From Actinomycetota bacterium (GTDB taxonomy: Bacteria; Actinomycetota; Humimicrobiia; Humimicrobiales; Humimicrobiaceae), in the NCBI GenBank assembly GCA_016783985.1, contig JADHVM010000076.1, forward strand, positions 1-5,489: DNA of 5,489 nucleotides, read 5' to 3'. The notes beneath the pieces were generated by a model. That model saw only the letters and a program-made list of their open reading frames with translations. It did no database searches and was not told the origin of the DNA. Each line of letters starts with the position of its first letter. The first letter of the stretch is position 1. The position numbers and the translations under genes were made by a program. This document shows positions 1 through 5,415 of the stretch, piece by piece.

Positions 1-826
1 CAAAAAGTCTATGACTCTGGCCATTGAAAAAGCTAAAAAGATGGGATTGGGACTGGTAGCAGTAAGAAATTCAACCCATTATGGAATTGCCGGATATTAT
101 GTTTTAATGGCTATCAAAGAAGGAATGATTGGAATTACCGGTACTAATGCCCGTCCTTCCATTGCTCCTACTTTTGGGATAGAAAATATGTTGGGAACTA
201 ACCCTTTGACTTTTGGAATGCCCTCTGACGAAGAATTTCCCTTTGTTCTTGACTGTGCTACCTCTATTACTCAACGAGGGAAGATAGAATTTTATGACCG
301 GGCAGAAAAAGAAATCCCTTCGGGATGGGTAATCGGGCAAGATGGGAAAGCGCGGACAGATACTCATCAAATTTTACAGGACTTAAAAACCGGAAAAGCT
401 GCTCTTGCTCCCTTGGGCGGTATCGGAGAAGAAACTGCCGGATATAAAGGTTATGGATATGCTGCTGTAGTAGAAATCCTTTCTGCTGCCCTGCAAAACG
501 GGAAGTATCTTAAAATGTTATCGGGAATGGAAGAAGGTAAACCCGTACCCATTAATCTGGGACATTTTTTTATAGCCATTAACATATCTTCCTTTATAGA
601 TCTTGAATTATTTAAAAAGATAAGTGGAGATATTCTTCGGTCTCTTCGTTCTTCTAAAAAGTCTCCTGAAGCGGAGAGAATTTACACCGCCGGCGAAAAA
701 GAATATCTGGCCTGGTTGGAGAGAAAAGATAAAGGTGTGCAAATAGATAAGAATCTTCAACAGCAGATTATTGCTTTAAAAGAAGAACTTGGATTGACCC
801 AACATAAATTCCCTTTTGAAAAATAA
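1..826 (+). CDS. Malate/lactate dehydrogenase family (Ldh_2) oxidoreductase, 5'-truncated by window edge
   Basis: This is an NAD(P)-dependent 2-hydroxyacid dehydrogenase of the Ldh_2 (malate/L-lactate/L-sulfolactate/ureidoglycolate) family, which interconverts a 2-hydroxy acid and the 2-oxo acid in the cytoplasm. The frame is open from base 2 and stops with TAA at 824-826, giving 274 visible residues. Family proteins are about 330-360 residues, so roughly the first 80-95 are missing upstream. The ATG at 11 is therefore an internal methionine, not the start. Seen in order (numbered from base 2): VRNSTHYGIAGYY with the probable catalytic His26, the NPLTFGMPS segment, DCATSI, the GEETAGYKGYG cofactor-region motif, GHFFIAI, and the usual C-terminal stretch around YTAGEKEYLAWLERKDKG. 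The family is clear. The substrate cannot be told from sequence, so no gene symbol is given. No convincing terminator follows it. Confidence 0.93.
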   Translation, partial: KKSMTLAIEKAKKMGLGLVAVRNSTHYGIAGYYVLMAIKEGMIGITGTNARPSIAPTFGIENMLGTNPLTFGMPSDEEFPFVLDCATSITQRGKIEFYDRAEKEIPSGWVIGQDGKARTDTHQILQDLKTGKAALAPLGGIGEETAGYKGYGYAAVVEILSAALQNGKYLKMLSGMEEGKPVPINLGHFFIAINISSFIDLELFKKISGDILRSLRSSKKSPEAERIYTAGEKEYLAWLERKDKGVQIDKNLQQQIIALKEELGLTQHKFPFEK

Positions 827-850
827 AAAAGAAATAATTACTTTTTCTGT

Positions 851-906
851 CTTTCTCGCGAAGCTTGTGCCTCTACTTTGCAAGGGTAGGTTTTGCGAAA
901 GTAAGC
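851..906 (+). other. Possible structured 5' leader ahead of the phospholipase gene
   Basis: The 122-bp spacer 827-948 contains a block less AT-rich than its flanks that can fold on paper. CTTTC (851-855) plus GC (858-859) can pair with GCGAAAG (895-901), leaving a two-base bulge. TGCCT (868-872) can pair with GGGTA (884-888) using two G-U pairs. GCGAAG-like words recur at 858-863 and 895-901. I compared it by eye with c-di-GMP, SAM, fluoride, purine and preQ1 riboswitch cores and matched none. It may be a leader structure, a decayed intergenic repeat, or chance. Confidence 0.2.
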
Positions 907-929
907 AATGGAAATCCAAAACAAAAATC

Positions 930-936
930 AGGAGGT
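930..936 (+). promoter_or_regulatory. Ribosome binding site that sets the phospholipase start
   Basis: AGGAGGT is an almost full match to the anti-Shine-Dalgarno sequence and lies 12 bases before the ATG at 949. It rules out the in-frame ATG at 865, which has no such site and would put 28 hydrophilic residues ahead of an evident signal peptide. A closer ATG at 938 is out of frame and too near the site. Confidence 0.85.
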
Positions 937-948
937 AATGAAGTATTT

Positions 949-1911
949 ATGAAGCTTAAAAAGAAAATATCAATTTTTATTCTATTAATTTTTTCCGTAT
1001 TAATCTTAAGTTCTGTAAATGTTTTTTCCTGGAATAGTCATTTTTTTTATACCGAGCTGGCCTTAAAGAGCAATGATTGGATAAACAATTTCCCCGAAAT
1101 CGAAGTAACTCCTTATACTTATACAGATATAGACCAGGATGAATATAATCCGGAGTTTGTAGTAAAATATGTAAAAGGGGAGATTGGAGAAAAAGTAAAG
1201 GCTTCAGATATTCTCATAAATTATTCGGACGAACCGGATTGGGATTTAGATACTAATTTAGAATTAAATAAATTACAAGCTTTAACCGGGGGAAGTCAGG
1301 GGTATCGCCATATGTATTTTTCTGTGTTTGGAGGTTTGCTGAAAGCCGGAGATGCCCCCAAAAGAGCCAATCATTTCTTTGAAATGTCTAAGATTGCCTT
1401 CGGGAAAGATGATAATTATTGGGGATTTAGATTTGCTGCTCGAGCAATTCATTATTTAGAAGATGTATCCCAACCCTATCATACTTATCCAGCTCCTTTG
1501 GATGTCCTCTTTAAAAAATTTTTTAATGTGAAAAAGCTTACTGTGCTGGTTACTAATGCTCATTACGGATATGAAGATTTTAATGGATATCTTTTCAAAC
1601 ATAGGAAAGATGAATTTTATAATCTGCTTCCCGAGGTGAAAACTGTTAAGATGGATAATGTTGCGGATGGTGCCATTAAACTAAGCAAGGAAGCCAGGAA
1701 AGATTTTACCCTTTCTTATCGAGAGACTATGAAGTTATTTTCTGTATTAGATAATGACCGAGAGTTACTTATACTTGAAGAACAAGAAATAATCAGGGTA
1801 GCAAGTTCGAAAGAAAGTCAGAAATTAAGCGATTTGATGAAAAAAAATATACTATTGGGTTTGGGTTATTTAAATGGCTTTTTTGATCTGTTAAAAGAGT
1901 CGGTTGAGTAA
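949..1911 (+). CDS. Exported zinc-dependent phospholipase C-like protein
   Basis: This 320-aa protein is predicted to be secreted and to hydrolyse phosphoester bonds, probably in phospholipids, with a three-zinc centre of the phospholipase C / S1-P1 nuclease fold. Residues 1-27 are a signal peptide: KLKKK, a long hydrophobic core, then VFS before the cleavage site. Cleavage there exposes Trp28 as mature residue 1, as in Bacillus and Clostridium phospholipase C, where the N-terminal Trp binds zinc. The other expected ligands are all present: His31, Asp94 or Asp97 in SDEPDWD, His121 in YRHMYF, His168-Asp172-His178 in AIHYLEDVSQPYH, and His205-Glu209 in NAHYGYE. No pro-segment and no C-terminal PLAT/C2 domain are seen; residues 212-320 look helical. 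The Trp-to-His spacing (W-x-x-H) is short compared with classical members (W1/H11 or W1/H14). Substrate is inferred from fold only; a nuclease or another phosphodiesterase is possible. Confidence 0.85.
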   Translation: MKLKKKISIFILLIFSVLILSSVNVFSWNSHFFYTELALKSNDWINNFPEIEVTPYTYTDIDQDEYNPEFVVKYVKGEIGEKVKASDILINYSDEPDWDLDTNLELNKLQALTGGSQGYRHMYFSVFGGLLKAGDAPKRANHFFEMSKIAFGKDDNYWGFRFAARAIHYLEDVSQPYHTYPAPLDVLFKKFFNVKKLTVLVTNAHYGYEDFNGYLFKHRKDEFYNLLPEVKTVKMDNVADGAIKLSKEARKDFTLSYRETMKLFSVLDNDRELLILEEQEIIRVASSKESQKLSDLMKKNILLGLGYLNGFFDLLKESVE

Positions 1912-1966
1912 ACTCGTATCGAGTATCGCGTATTGCGTGAAAAGAAAGAGCGGATAGTGTTCAGGA

Positions 1967-2011
1967 GGGTTCGATTCATCGAACCCGTTTCGGGTCGAAT
2001 AAATCCGACCC
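1967..2011. repeat. Two adjacent 20-base palindromes inside the intergenic element
   Basis: GGGTTCGA (1967-1974) pairs perfectly with TCGAACCC (1979-1986) around a TTCA loop. Five bases later GGGTCG (1992-1997) pairs with CGACCC (2006-2011), and the stem continues past one mismatch with two A-T pairs. Both palindromes are exactly 20 bases long and share GGGT...ACCC ends, which suggests they are diverged copies of one unit. Confidence 0.6.
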
Positions 2012-2040
2012 CTTGATGAAGAAATTACCTCGTCTTTATT

Positions 2041-2064
2041 CCCTCTCCCCTTGGAGGGAGAGGG
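2041..2064. repeat. Pyrimidine/purine hairpin with purine-rich tail
   Basis: CCCTCTCCC (2041-2049) pairs with GGGAGAGGG (2056-2064), a 9-bp stem with a 6-base loop. It is followed by GTGAGGGGG, so 2053-2073 is almost all purine on the plus strand. Closely similar CCCTCTCC...GGAGGGAGAGGGTGAGGG words are, from general knowledge, a common intergenic repeat in unrelated bacterial genomes. No run of T follows, so it is not a canonical rho-independent terminator. Confidence 0.5.
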
Positions 2065-2125
2065 TGAGGGGGATAAATCTTCACGCTATCCCCGATACGC
2101 AATACGATATACTAATAACTAATTT

Positions 2126-2149
2126 AATTGGTCAATTGGCGGATTGGTA
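2126..2149. repeat. Three tandem copies of an 8-bp unit (AATTGGNN)
   Basis: AATTGGTC (2126), AATTGGCG (2134) and GATTGGTA (2142) repeat with a strict 8-bp period between the palindromic element and the next gene. The array is short and could be chance, a small satellite, or an operator-like array 36 bases ahead of the start codon at 2185. No good promoter could be placed around it. Confidence 0.35.
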
Positions 2150-2184
2150 GATTTTTAAGTTTTTAATTAAATAAGGAGATAACC

Positions 2185-2505
2185 ATGTTTTTTAAAAAAA
2201 AGCAGAACGATAAAGAAGAAAAAATAATTGTATCCTTTACCCAGAAGTTAGGCATGGTTTGTCTTAGAAGTCTGAAAGAGTACATAGGAAAAAATAAAAT
2301 AGTAAAGTGTTATATTATTATTCCCGATCCTCCCCATCAAAATCTAATTAATTATGCAGAAAATATTAGCCAAATAGAAATAGTTATCACTCCTGACTTT
2401 AAGCAGAAGTTAGAGAAAATCAAAAAGTTATACTCAGGAAGTAGAGTCAAAATAATTAATTTAGAAGATTTCGGCGAAAGAAATATGATGCGAGATGCGG
2501 TATAA
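2185..2505 (+). CDS. Hypothetical protein, 106 aa, small alpha/beta domain
   Basis: I do not recognise this protein. Its ATG is preceded by AAGGAG at 2173-2178 with a 6-base spacer, so translation from 2185 is well supported. The N-terminus is strongly charged (FFKKKQNDKEEK), with no signal peptide or membrane segment. The rest alternates predicted strands (KCYIIIP near residues 41-47, IEIVITP near 64-70, VKIINL near 88-93) with helices (QNLINYAENI, residues 52-61; KQKLEKIKKLY, residues 73-83). That is a small cytoplasmic alpha/beta fold, perhaps Rossmann-like, with no visible catalytic motif. A PC4-like gene starts 51 bp downstream on the same strand, suggesting a shared transcript. A perfect TATAAT at 2509-2514 just past the stop could be an internal promoter, but no matching -35 box is visible. 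Confidence 0.7.
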   Translation: MFFKKKQNDKEEKIIVSFTQKLGMVCLRSLKEYIGKNKIVKCYIIIPDPPHQNLINYAENISQIEIVITPDFKQKLEKIKKLYSGSRVKIINLEDFGERNMMRDAV

Positions 2506-2556
2506 AGATATAATAAATAATATATTATACAAAACAGAAGAAAGGAGAAATATTAA

Positions 2557-2769
2557 ATGAAACAGATTGAGAAATTAGATGTTACCGATAATAAAAGATT
2601 AGTTTTATCTATCGGTGAGTTTCGGGGAGTAGAGAGAGTTGATTTAAGGCAATATGTAAAAGTAAAAGACGGAGATGAGTACATTCCGACCCCTAAAGGC
2701 ATAAATTTTAACGCAGAATGGATAGATGATTTTGTGAAGATGGTAGAGAAATTAAAGGAAGTTGAATAG
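2557..2769 (+). CDS. PC4/p15-like transcriptional coactivator domain protein
   Basis: This 70-aa protein resembles the single-stranded-nucleic-acid-binding domain of eukaryotic PC4 (p15) and its bacterial relatives such as the YdbC type. These fold as a beta sheet followed by one helix, dimerise, and bind ssDNA or melted DNA. Seen here: RLVLSIGEFRGVERVDLRQY (residues 14-33), corresponding to the paired strands around the family's FRG and D-[IL]-R-x-[YF] motifs; GDEYIPTPKGINF (39-51), matching the G-x-x-x-P-T-x-K-G-I turn; and a C-terminal amphipathic helix from Trp55. It is essentially a bare domain with a short N-terminal tail. Start: AAAGGAG at 2541-2547, 9 bases before the ATG. It sits between the 106-aa unknown and a flavin reductase, each about 50 bp away, probably in one operon. 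The role here (transcription, repair or RNA binding) is inference. Confidence 0.82.
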   Translation: MKQIEKLDVTDNKRLVLSIGEFRGVERVDLRQYVKVKDGDEYIPTPKGINFNAEWIDDFVKMVEKLKEVE

Positions 2770-2801
2770 GGAAAATAAGACAATATTATTATCCTGTTTT
2801 T

Positions 2802-2808
2802 GAGGAGG
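2802..2808 (+). promoter_or_regulatory. Ribosome binding site that sets the flavin reductase start
   Basis: GAGGAGG lies 9 bases before the ATG at 2818. The longer reading from a TTG at 2800 would begin inside this site, and its extra six residues (MRRQIK) are simply its translation, so the ATG is preferred. Confidence 0.85.
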
Positions 2809-2817
2809 CAAATTAAA

Positions 2818-3324
2818 ATGAAAAATGTTAATTATTTATCTATTACCGAAAAAGTTATACAACAGATAAAATCTAAAGGGGCATTCCTGGTAACTAAGTC
2901 CAAAGATGATGTAAAAATAAATGTTATGACTATAGGTTGGGCTTCTATTGGATATATGTGGGGAAAACCGATAATGACAGTTATGGTTAGGAAGAGCCGT
3001 TTTACTCATTGCATTATCGAAAAGGCCTCCAGTTTTACGGTTAGTATTCCTGGAGATGATTTAGGAGAAGCTTTAGACTTTTGTGGTACTAAATCCGGTC
3101 GAGATTTTGATAAATTCAAAGAATGCAATTTAACTATTATTCCAGCACAAAAAATAGACACTCCAATTATTAACCTGTCAGGATTTCATTATGAATGTAA
3201 AATTGTTTATAAAAGCAAAATAAATGCTGATTTTCTGTGTAAAGAATATAAGGAAGATGTTTATGCCGATAATGACTATCATACTTTTTATTTTGGTGAG
3301 ATAGTAGATTGTTATAAGTTATAA
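2818..3324 (+). CDS. Flavin reductase-like, FMN-binding split-barrel protein (flavoredoxin type)
   Basis: This 168-aa cytoplasmic protein belongs to the flavin reductase-like domain family, which binds FMN in a split beta barrel and transfers electrons between NAD(P)H or low-potential donors and acceptors; flavoredoxins of anaerobes are the closest type. Seen from the ATG at 2818: GAFLVT (21-26), the FMN-contact strand NVMTIGWAS (35-43), a VMVRKSRFTHCII segment (55-67) matching the family's R-x-S-R-x-T phosphate-contact region, FTVSIP (73-78), and CGTKSGRDFDKF (89-100), which is typical of the flavoredoxin-like subgroup. The C-terminal YHTFYFGEIVDCY is the usual last strand pair. The length is normal. 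It follows the PC4-like gene by 48 bp, likely in the same operon. Electron donor and acceptor cannot be deduced. No terminator hairpin is seen after the stop. Confidence 0.9.
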   Translation: MKNVNYLSITEKVIQQIKSKGAFLVTKSKDDVKINVMTIGWASIGYMWGKPIMTVMVRKSRFTHCIIEKASSFTVSIPGDDLGEALDFCGTKSGRDFDKFKECNLTIIPAQKIDTPIINLSGFHYECKIVYKSKINADFLCKEYKEDVYADNDYHTFYFGEIVDCYKL

Positions 3325-3688
3325 AATTTATTATCCCATCAAATTGTAATTGTAATAGAATAAACTATAGATAAAATATTGGTAAGTCAGAAATAATTAA
3401 ATTTATTTCAAAGAATTTTTACAAAAAAGAAGGATTATTTAAGGTAAATGTAGAAAATAGAAAAGAGATTAATTTTTAAAACTTAAGCAGGATTTTTTCC
3501 TCGTACATATTAAAAATATTTATAGTTATTATTTAAGTACCAGAAAAAATACAATGTCTGCGAGTTTAACCCTTAGATGAGAAGAGGGAGGTGATTAATT
3601 TAGCATAATTATTAAAGATTTAGGTTTAGCGAGGATTTGATTAGTTGGAAAATTAATTAAAAAATATTTAAGGAGGATTTATACAAAT
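3325..3688. other. 364-bp AT-rich intergenic region without a supported gene
   Basis: No ORF of credible length lies on either strand. A weak sigma-70-like promoter can be drawn at 3344-3371 (TTGTAA, 16-bp spacer, TATAGA), but such matches are expected by chance in DNA this AT-rich. At 3585-3594 there is a near-perfect Shine-Dalgarno sequence (GGGAGGTGAT) with no gene after it: the GTG within it opens only five codons. A five-codon ATG ORF (MRRGR, 3577-3594) ends on the same site. No perfect hairpin, tRNA or known riboswitch core was seen. The promoter of the nucleotidase gene must lie somewhere here, or transcription reads through from upstream. Confidence 0.5.
3670..3677 (+). promoter_or_regulatory. 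Ribosome binding site of the 5'-nucleotidase gene
   Basis: AAGGAGGA precedes the ATG at 3689 by 11 bases. The spacing is slightly long but the match is strong. The ATG starts directly at the basic n-region of the signal peptide, so the start is secure. Confidence 0.85.
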
Positions 3689-5365
3689 ATGTTGAGATTT
3701 AAAATAACCAAAGGACTATTAATTTCCCTGTTAACTTTCTTTTTAGTTCTAAGTTCAGTATGTTTTATTTTTGCCGCACAAAAAGAAATTGTTGTATTAT
3801 CAATTAATGACTATCACGGAGCCCTTGCTCCTGCCGGGAAAAATGTCGGAGCAGCGAAACTTGCCGATGCTTTAAAGGTTGAGAAAGCAAAGAATCCCGA
3901 AGGTACAATTATAGTAACAGCAGGAGATAGCTATCAAGGGAGTGCAATGTCCAATCTTTTGTACGGTGAGCCAGTTTCTGCTGTTTTTAAAGAGATAGGC
4001 ATAGAACTATCCGCAGTCGGCAACCACGAATTTGACTGGGGAATTGATAGAATTACTCAGTGGGCAGAAGATGGTGGATTAACATTTGTTTGTACTAATA
4101 TATATGATAAACGGACCAACGAACCAGTGGGGTGGGCAAAACCTTATGTAATTCTCGATAAAGCTGGGGTTAAAGTAGGATTTGTAGGTTTGGCTACTCC
4201 GGAAACTGCCTACAAGGCACTTAAAGCAAATGTAGAGAATTATGATTTCAAGGACCCGGTAGCAACTCTAGTTAACTGGGTGCCAAAAATAAAAGCTGCA
4301 GGAGCGGATATTGTTATCGCTTTAACTCATCTTGGTTCATTCCAGGATAAAGAGGGGAAGATTACCGGTGAAGCTGCAGATTTATTTCAGGTAGATGGCG
4401 TAGATGCAGTAATATCCGGCCATACCCATCAAAGTGTTAGTGGCTTGGTAGATGGTAAACCCCTGGTACAAGCTTACTATAACGGCCGGACAATTGCGAA
4501 AATGACTTTTATTTTTGATGAGAATAATAAGTTAGTTAGTGCAGAGCCATTATTAGATCATCTCTATAACCGACCTGATACTCTTAAAGATGATGTTAAC
4601 ACCCTGGCAATCTATACGAAATACGAAGAAGAATTAGGCCCTGTTTTAGTAAAGGTATTAGGTAAAACTACAGTAGAACTAGACCATGACAGATATGCCG
4701 GACCATCTTTATTAGGTGAATGGTCCTGTGAGGTAATGAGAAAAAAAGTTGGAGTTCAGATTGCTATGACCAATGGCGGAGGACTCAGAGTTCCTGTTCC
4801 GGCAGGAGAAATTACTGCAGGGATACTATATGAAGTGATGCCTTTTGATAATACCCTATACACTATGAAGTTATCCGGTGCAGATGTAAAGGCTAATATT
4901 GAACACGGTATAATGAATGATGACATTGGCTGGGTTCAGATATCCGGTGTAATGGTAACTTATAATAAAGAGGCAGAAGCTGGTAACAGGATTACCAGTA
5001 TGGTTTTAGAAGATGGCACACCCATTGAGATGGATAAGTATTACACTGTGGTAACCAATGACTTCATGTTTACCGGTGGGGATAATTATAACTTTAAGAA
5101 TGCCTTGGATGGATTGAATACTTTTATTCCTATAAGGGATGCTATGATGGAAGCAGTAGAAAAGGCAGGCGTTATTTCACCAGTAAAACGAAATTGGTTA
5201 TCGGAAGCAAAAAGCGGAAAAATCTATGTGGTTGAAGTGGGAGATTCTGTATGGGAAATTGCTCAGAAATTTGGTACAACTGTAGAAAAGATTGCTGCAC
5301 TTAATGAATTATCCAACCCGAGACTTATTAGACCCGGTCAAGAGTTAGTTATTCCCACAGAGTAA
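3689..5365 (+). CDS. Exported 5'-nucleotidase/2',3'-cyclic phosphodiesterase family protein with C-terminal LysM domain
   Basis: This 558-aa exported metallophosphoesterase is of the UshA/YfkN type and is predicted to remove phosphate from nucleotides outside the cytoplasm. Residues 1-29 or 30 are a signal peptide (LRFKITK, hydrophobic core, IFAA); LSSVC is not a proper lipobox, so a lipoprotein is unlikely. The calcineurin-like catalytic domain carries the full two-metal set: Asp41 and His43 in NDYHG, Asp80 in GDSYQGS, Asn112-His113 in GNHEFDWG, His214 in THLGS, and His245/His247 in GHTH. The 5'-nucleotidase C-terminal domain follows from about residue 322, with NGGGLR (362-367), PFDNTLY (385-391) and TGGDNYNF (462-469) for substrate binding. 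Residues 511-556 are one LysM repeat (YVVEVGDSVWEIAQKF to LIRPGQELVIP), which binds peptidoglycan and should hold the enzyme at the cell wall. The gene looks monocistronic: a 364-bp gap before it, a strong terminator after it. Exact substrate is not determined. Confidence 0.95.
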   Translation: MLRFKITKGLLISLLTFFLVLSSVCFIFAAQKEIVVLSINDYHGALAPAGKNVGAAKLADALKVEKAKNPEGTIIVTAGDSYQGSAMSNLLYGEPVSAVFKEIGIELSAVGNHEFDWGIDRITQWAEDGGLTFVCTNIYDKRTNEPVGWAKPYVILDKAGVKVGFVGLATPETAYKALKANVENYDFKDPVATLVNWVPKIKAAGADIVIALTHLGSFQDKEGKITGEAADLFQVDGVDAVISGHTHQSVSGLVDGKPLVQAYYNGRTIAKMTFIFDENNKLVSAEPLLDHLYNRPDTLKDDVNTLAIYTKYEEELGPVLVKVLGKTTVELDHDRYAGPSLLGEWSCEVMRKKVGVQIAMTNGGGLRVPVPAGEITAGILYEVMPFDNTLYTMKLSGADVKANIEHGIMNDDIGWVQISGVMVTYNKEAEAGNRITSMVLEDGTPIEMDKYYTVVTNDFMFTGGDNYNFKNALDGLNTFIPIRDAMMEAVEKAGVISPVKRNWLSEAKSGKIYVVEVGDSVWEIAQKFGTTVEKIAALNELSNPRLIRPGQELVIPTE

Positions 5366-5378
5366 TAGTGAGAAAAAT

Positions 5379-5415
5379 AAAAGAGGATGGCATTTTTAAT
5401 AGGCCATCCTCTTTT
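5379..5415 (+). terminator. Rho-independent terminator of the nucleotidase gene
   Basis: AAAAGAGGATGGC (5379-5391) pairs perfectly with GCCATCCTCTTTT (5403-5415), a 13-bp stem with an 11-base AT-rich loop. The 3' arm ends in TTTT on the plus strand, 13 bases after the stop codon. The 5' arm begins AAAA, so it could also end a convergent transcript arriving from beyond the window. Confidence 0.92.

Larger units (their letters stand above)
1913..2108. repeat. Palindromic intergenic element with 28-bp terminal inverted repeats (MITE-like)
   Basis: The 273-bp spacer 1912-2184 holds an element bounded by inverted copies of one 28-bp sequence. Bases 1913-1940 match the reverse complement of 2081-2108 at 22 of 28 positions, and both end inward in GCGTGA. 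Between them lie three hairpins: a perfect 8-bp stem with a TTCA loop (1967-1986), a near-perfect 20-base palindrome (1992-2011), and a pyrimidine/purine hairpin CCCTCTCCC/GGGAGAGGG (2041-2064). No ORF is present and the GC content is visibly higher than in the flanking DNA. The left end starts one base after the upstream stop codon. This is the pattern of a non-autonomous mobile or palindromic intergenic repeat. It could also end upstream transcripts, although no U-tract follows any hairpin. Copy number cannot be judged from one window. Confidence 0.6.

Noticed and set aside
104..370. Minus-strand 88-codon ORF opposite the Ldh_2 gene
   Set aside because: It is fully contained in a gene with clear family motifs, its translation shows no recognisable domain, and no ribosome site precedes it.
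826..846. AAAAAG/CTTTTT hairpin after the Ldh_2 gene as a terminator
   Set aside because: The 6-bp stem has only one G-C pair and is what AT-rich sequence gives by chance; it is not GC-stabilised enough to call.
865..948. Longer N-terminus for the phospholipase from the ATG at 865
   Set aside because: It lacks a ribosome site, would bury the signal peptide 28 residues in, and overlaps the strong ribosome site that serves the ATG at 949.
1913..2108. CRISPR array or tRNA gene in the hairpin-rich spacer
   Set aside because: There are no regularly spaced direct repeats and no cloverleaf or T-arm consensus; the hairpins are inverted repeats.
2553..2783. Minus-strand 76-codon ORF opposite the PC4-like gene
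   Set aside because: It is a shadow of the plus-strand gene, whose product matches a known domain and which has a good ribosome site.
2800..2817. TTG start six codons upstream for the flavin reductase
   Set aside because: The added codons are the Shine-Dalgarno sequence itself and the spacer.
3344..3371. Sigma-70 promoter TTGTAA-16-TATAGA as a standalone feature
   Set aside because: Several overlapping equally weak pairs can be drawn in this AT-rich stretch, so it is mentioned only in the gap entry.
3709..3766. Lipoprotein signal for the nucleotidase (LSSVC)
   Set aside because: The residue before Cys25 is Val rather than Gly, Ala or Ser, and a normal signal peptidase I site follows at about residue 29-30.
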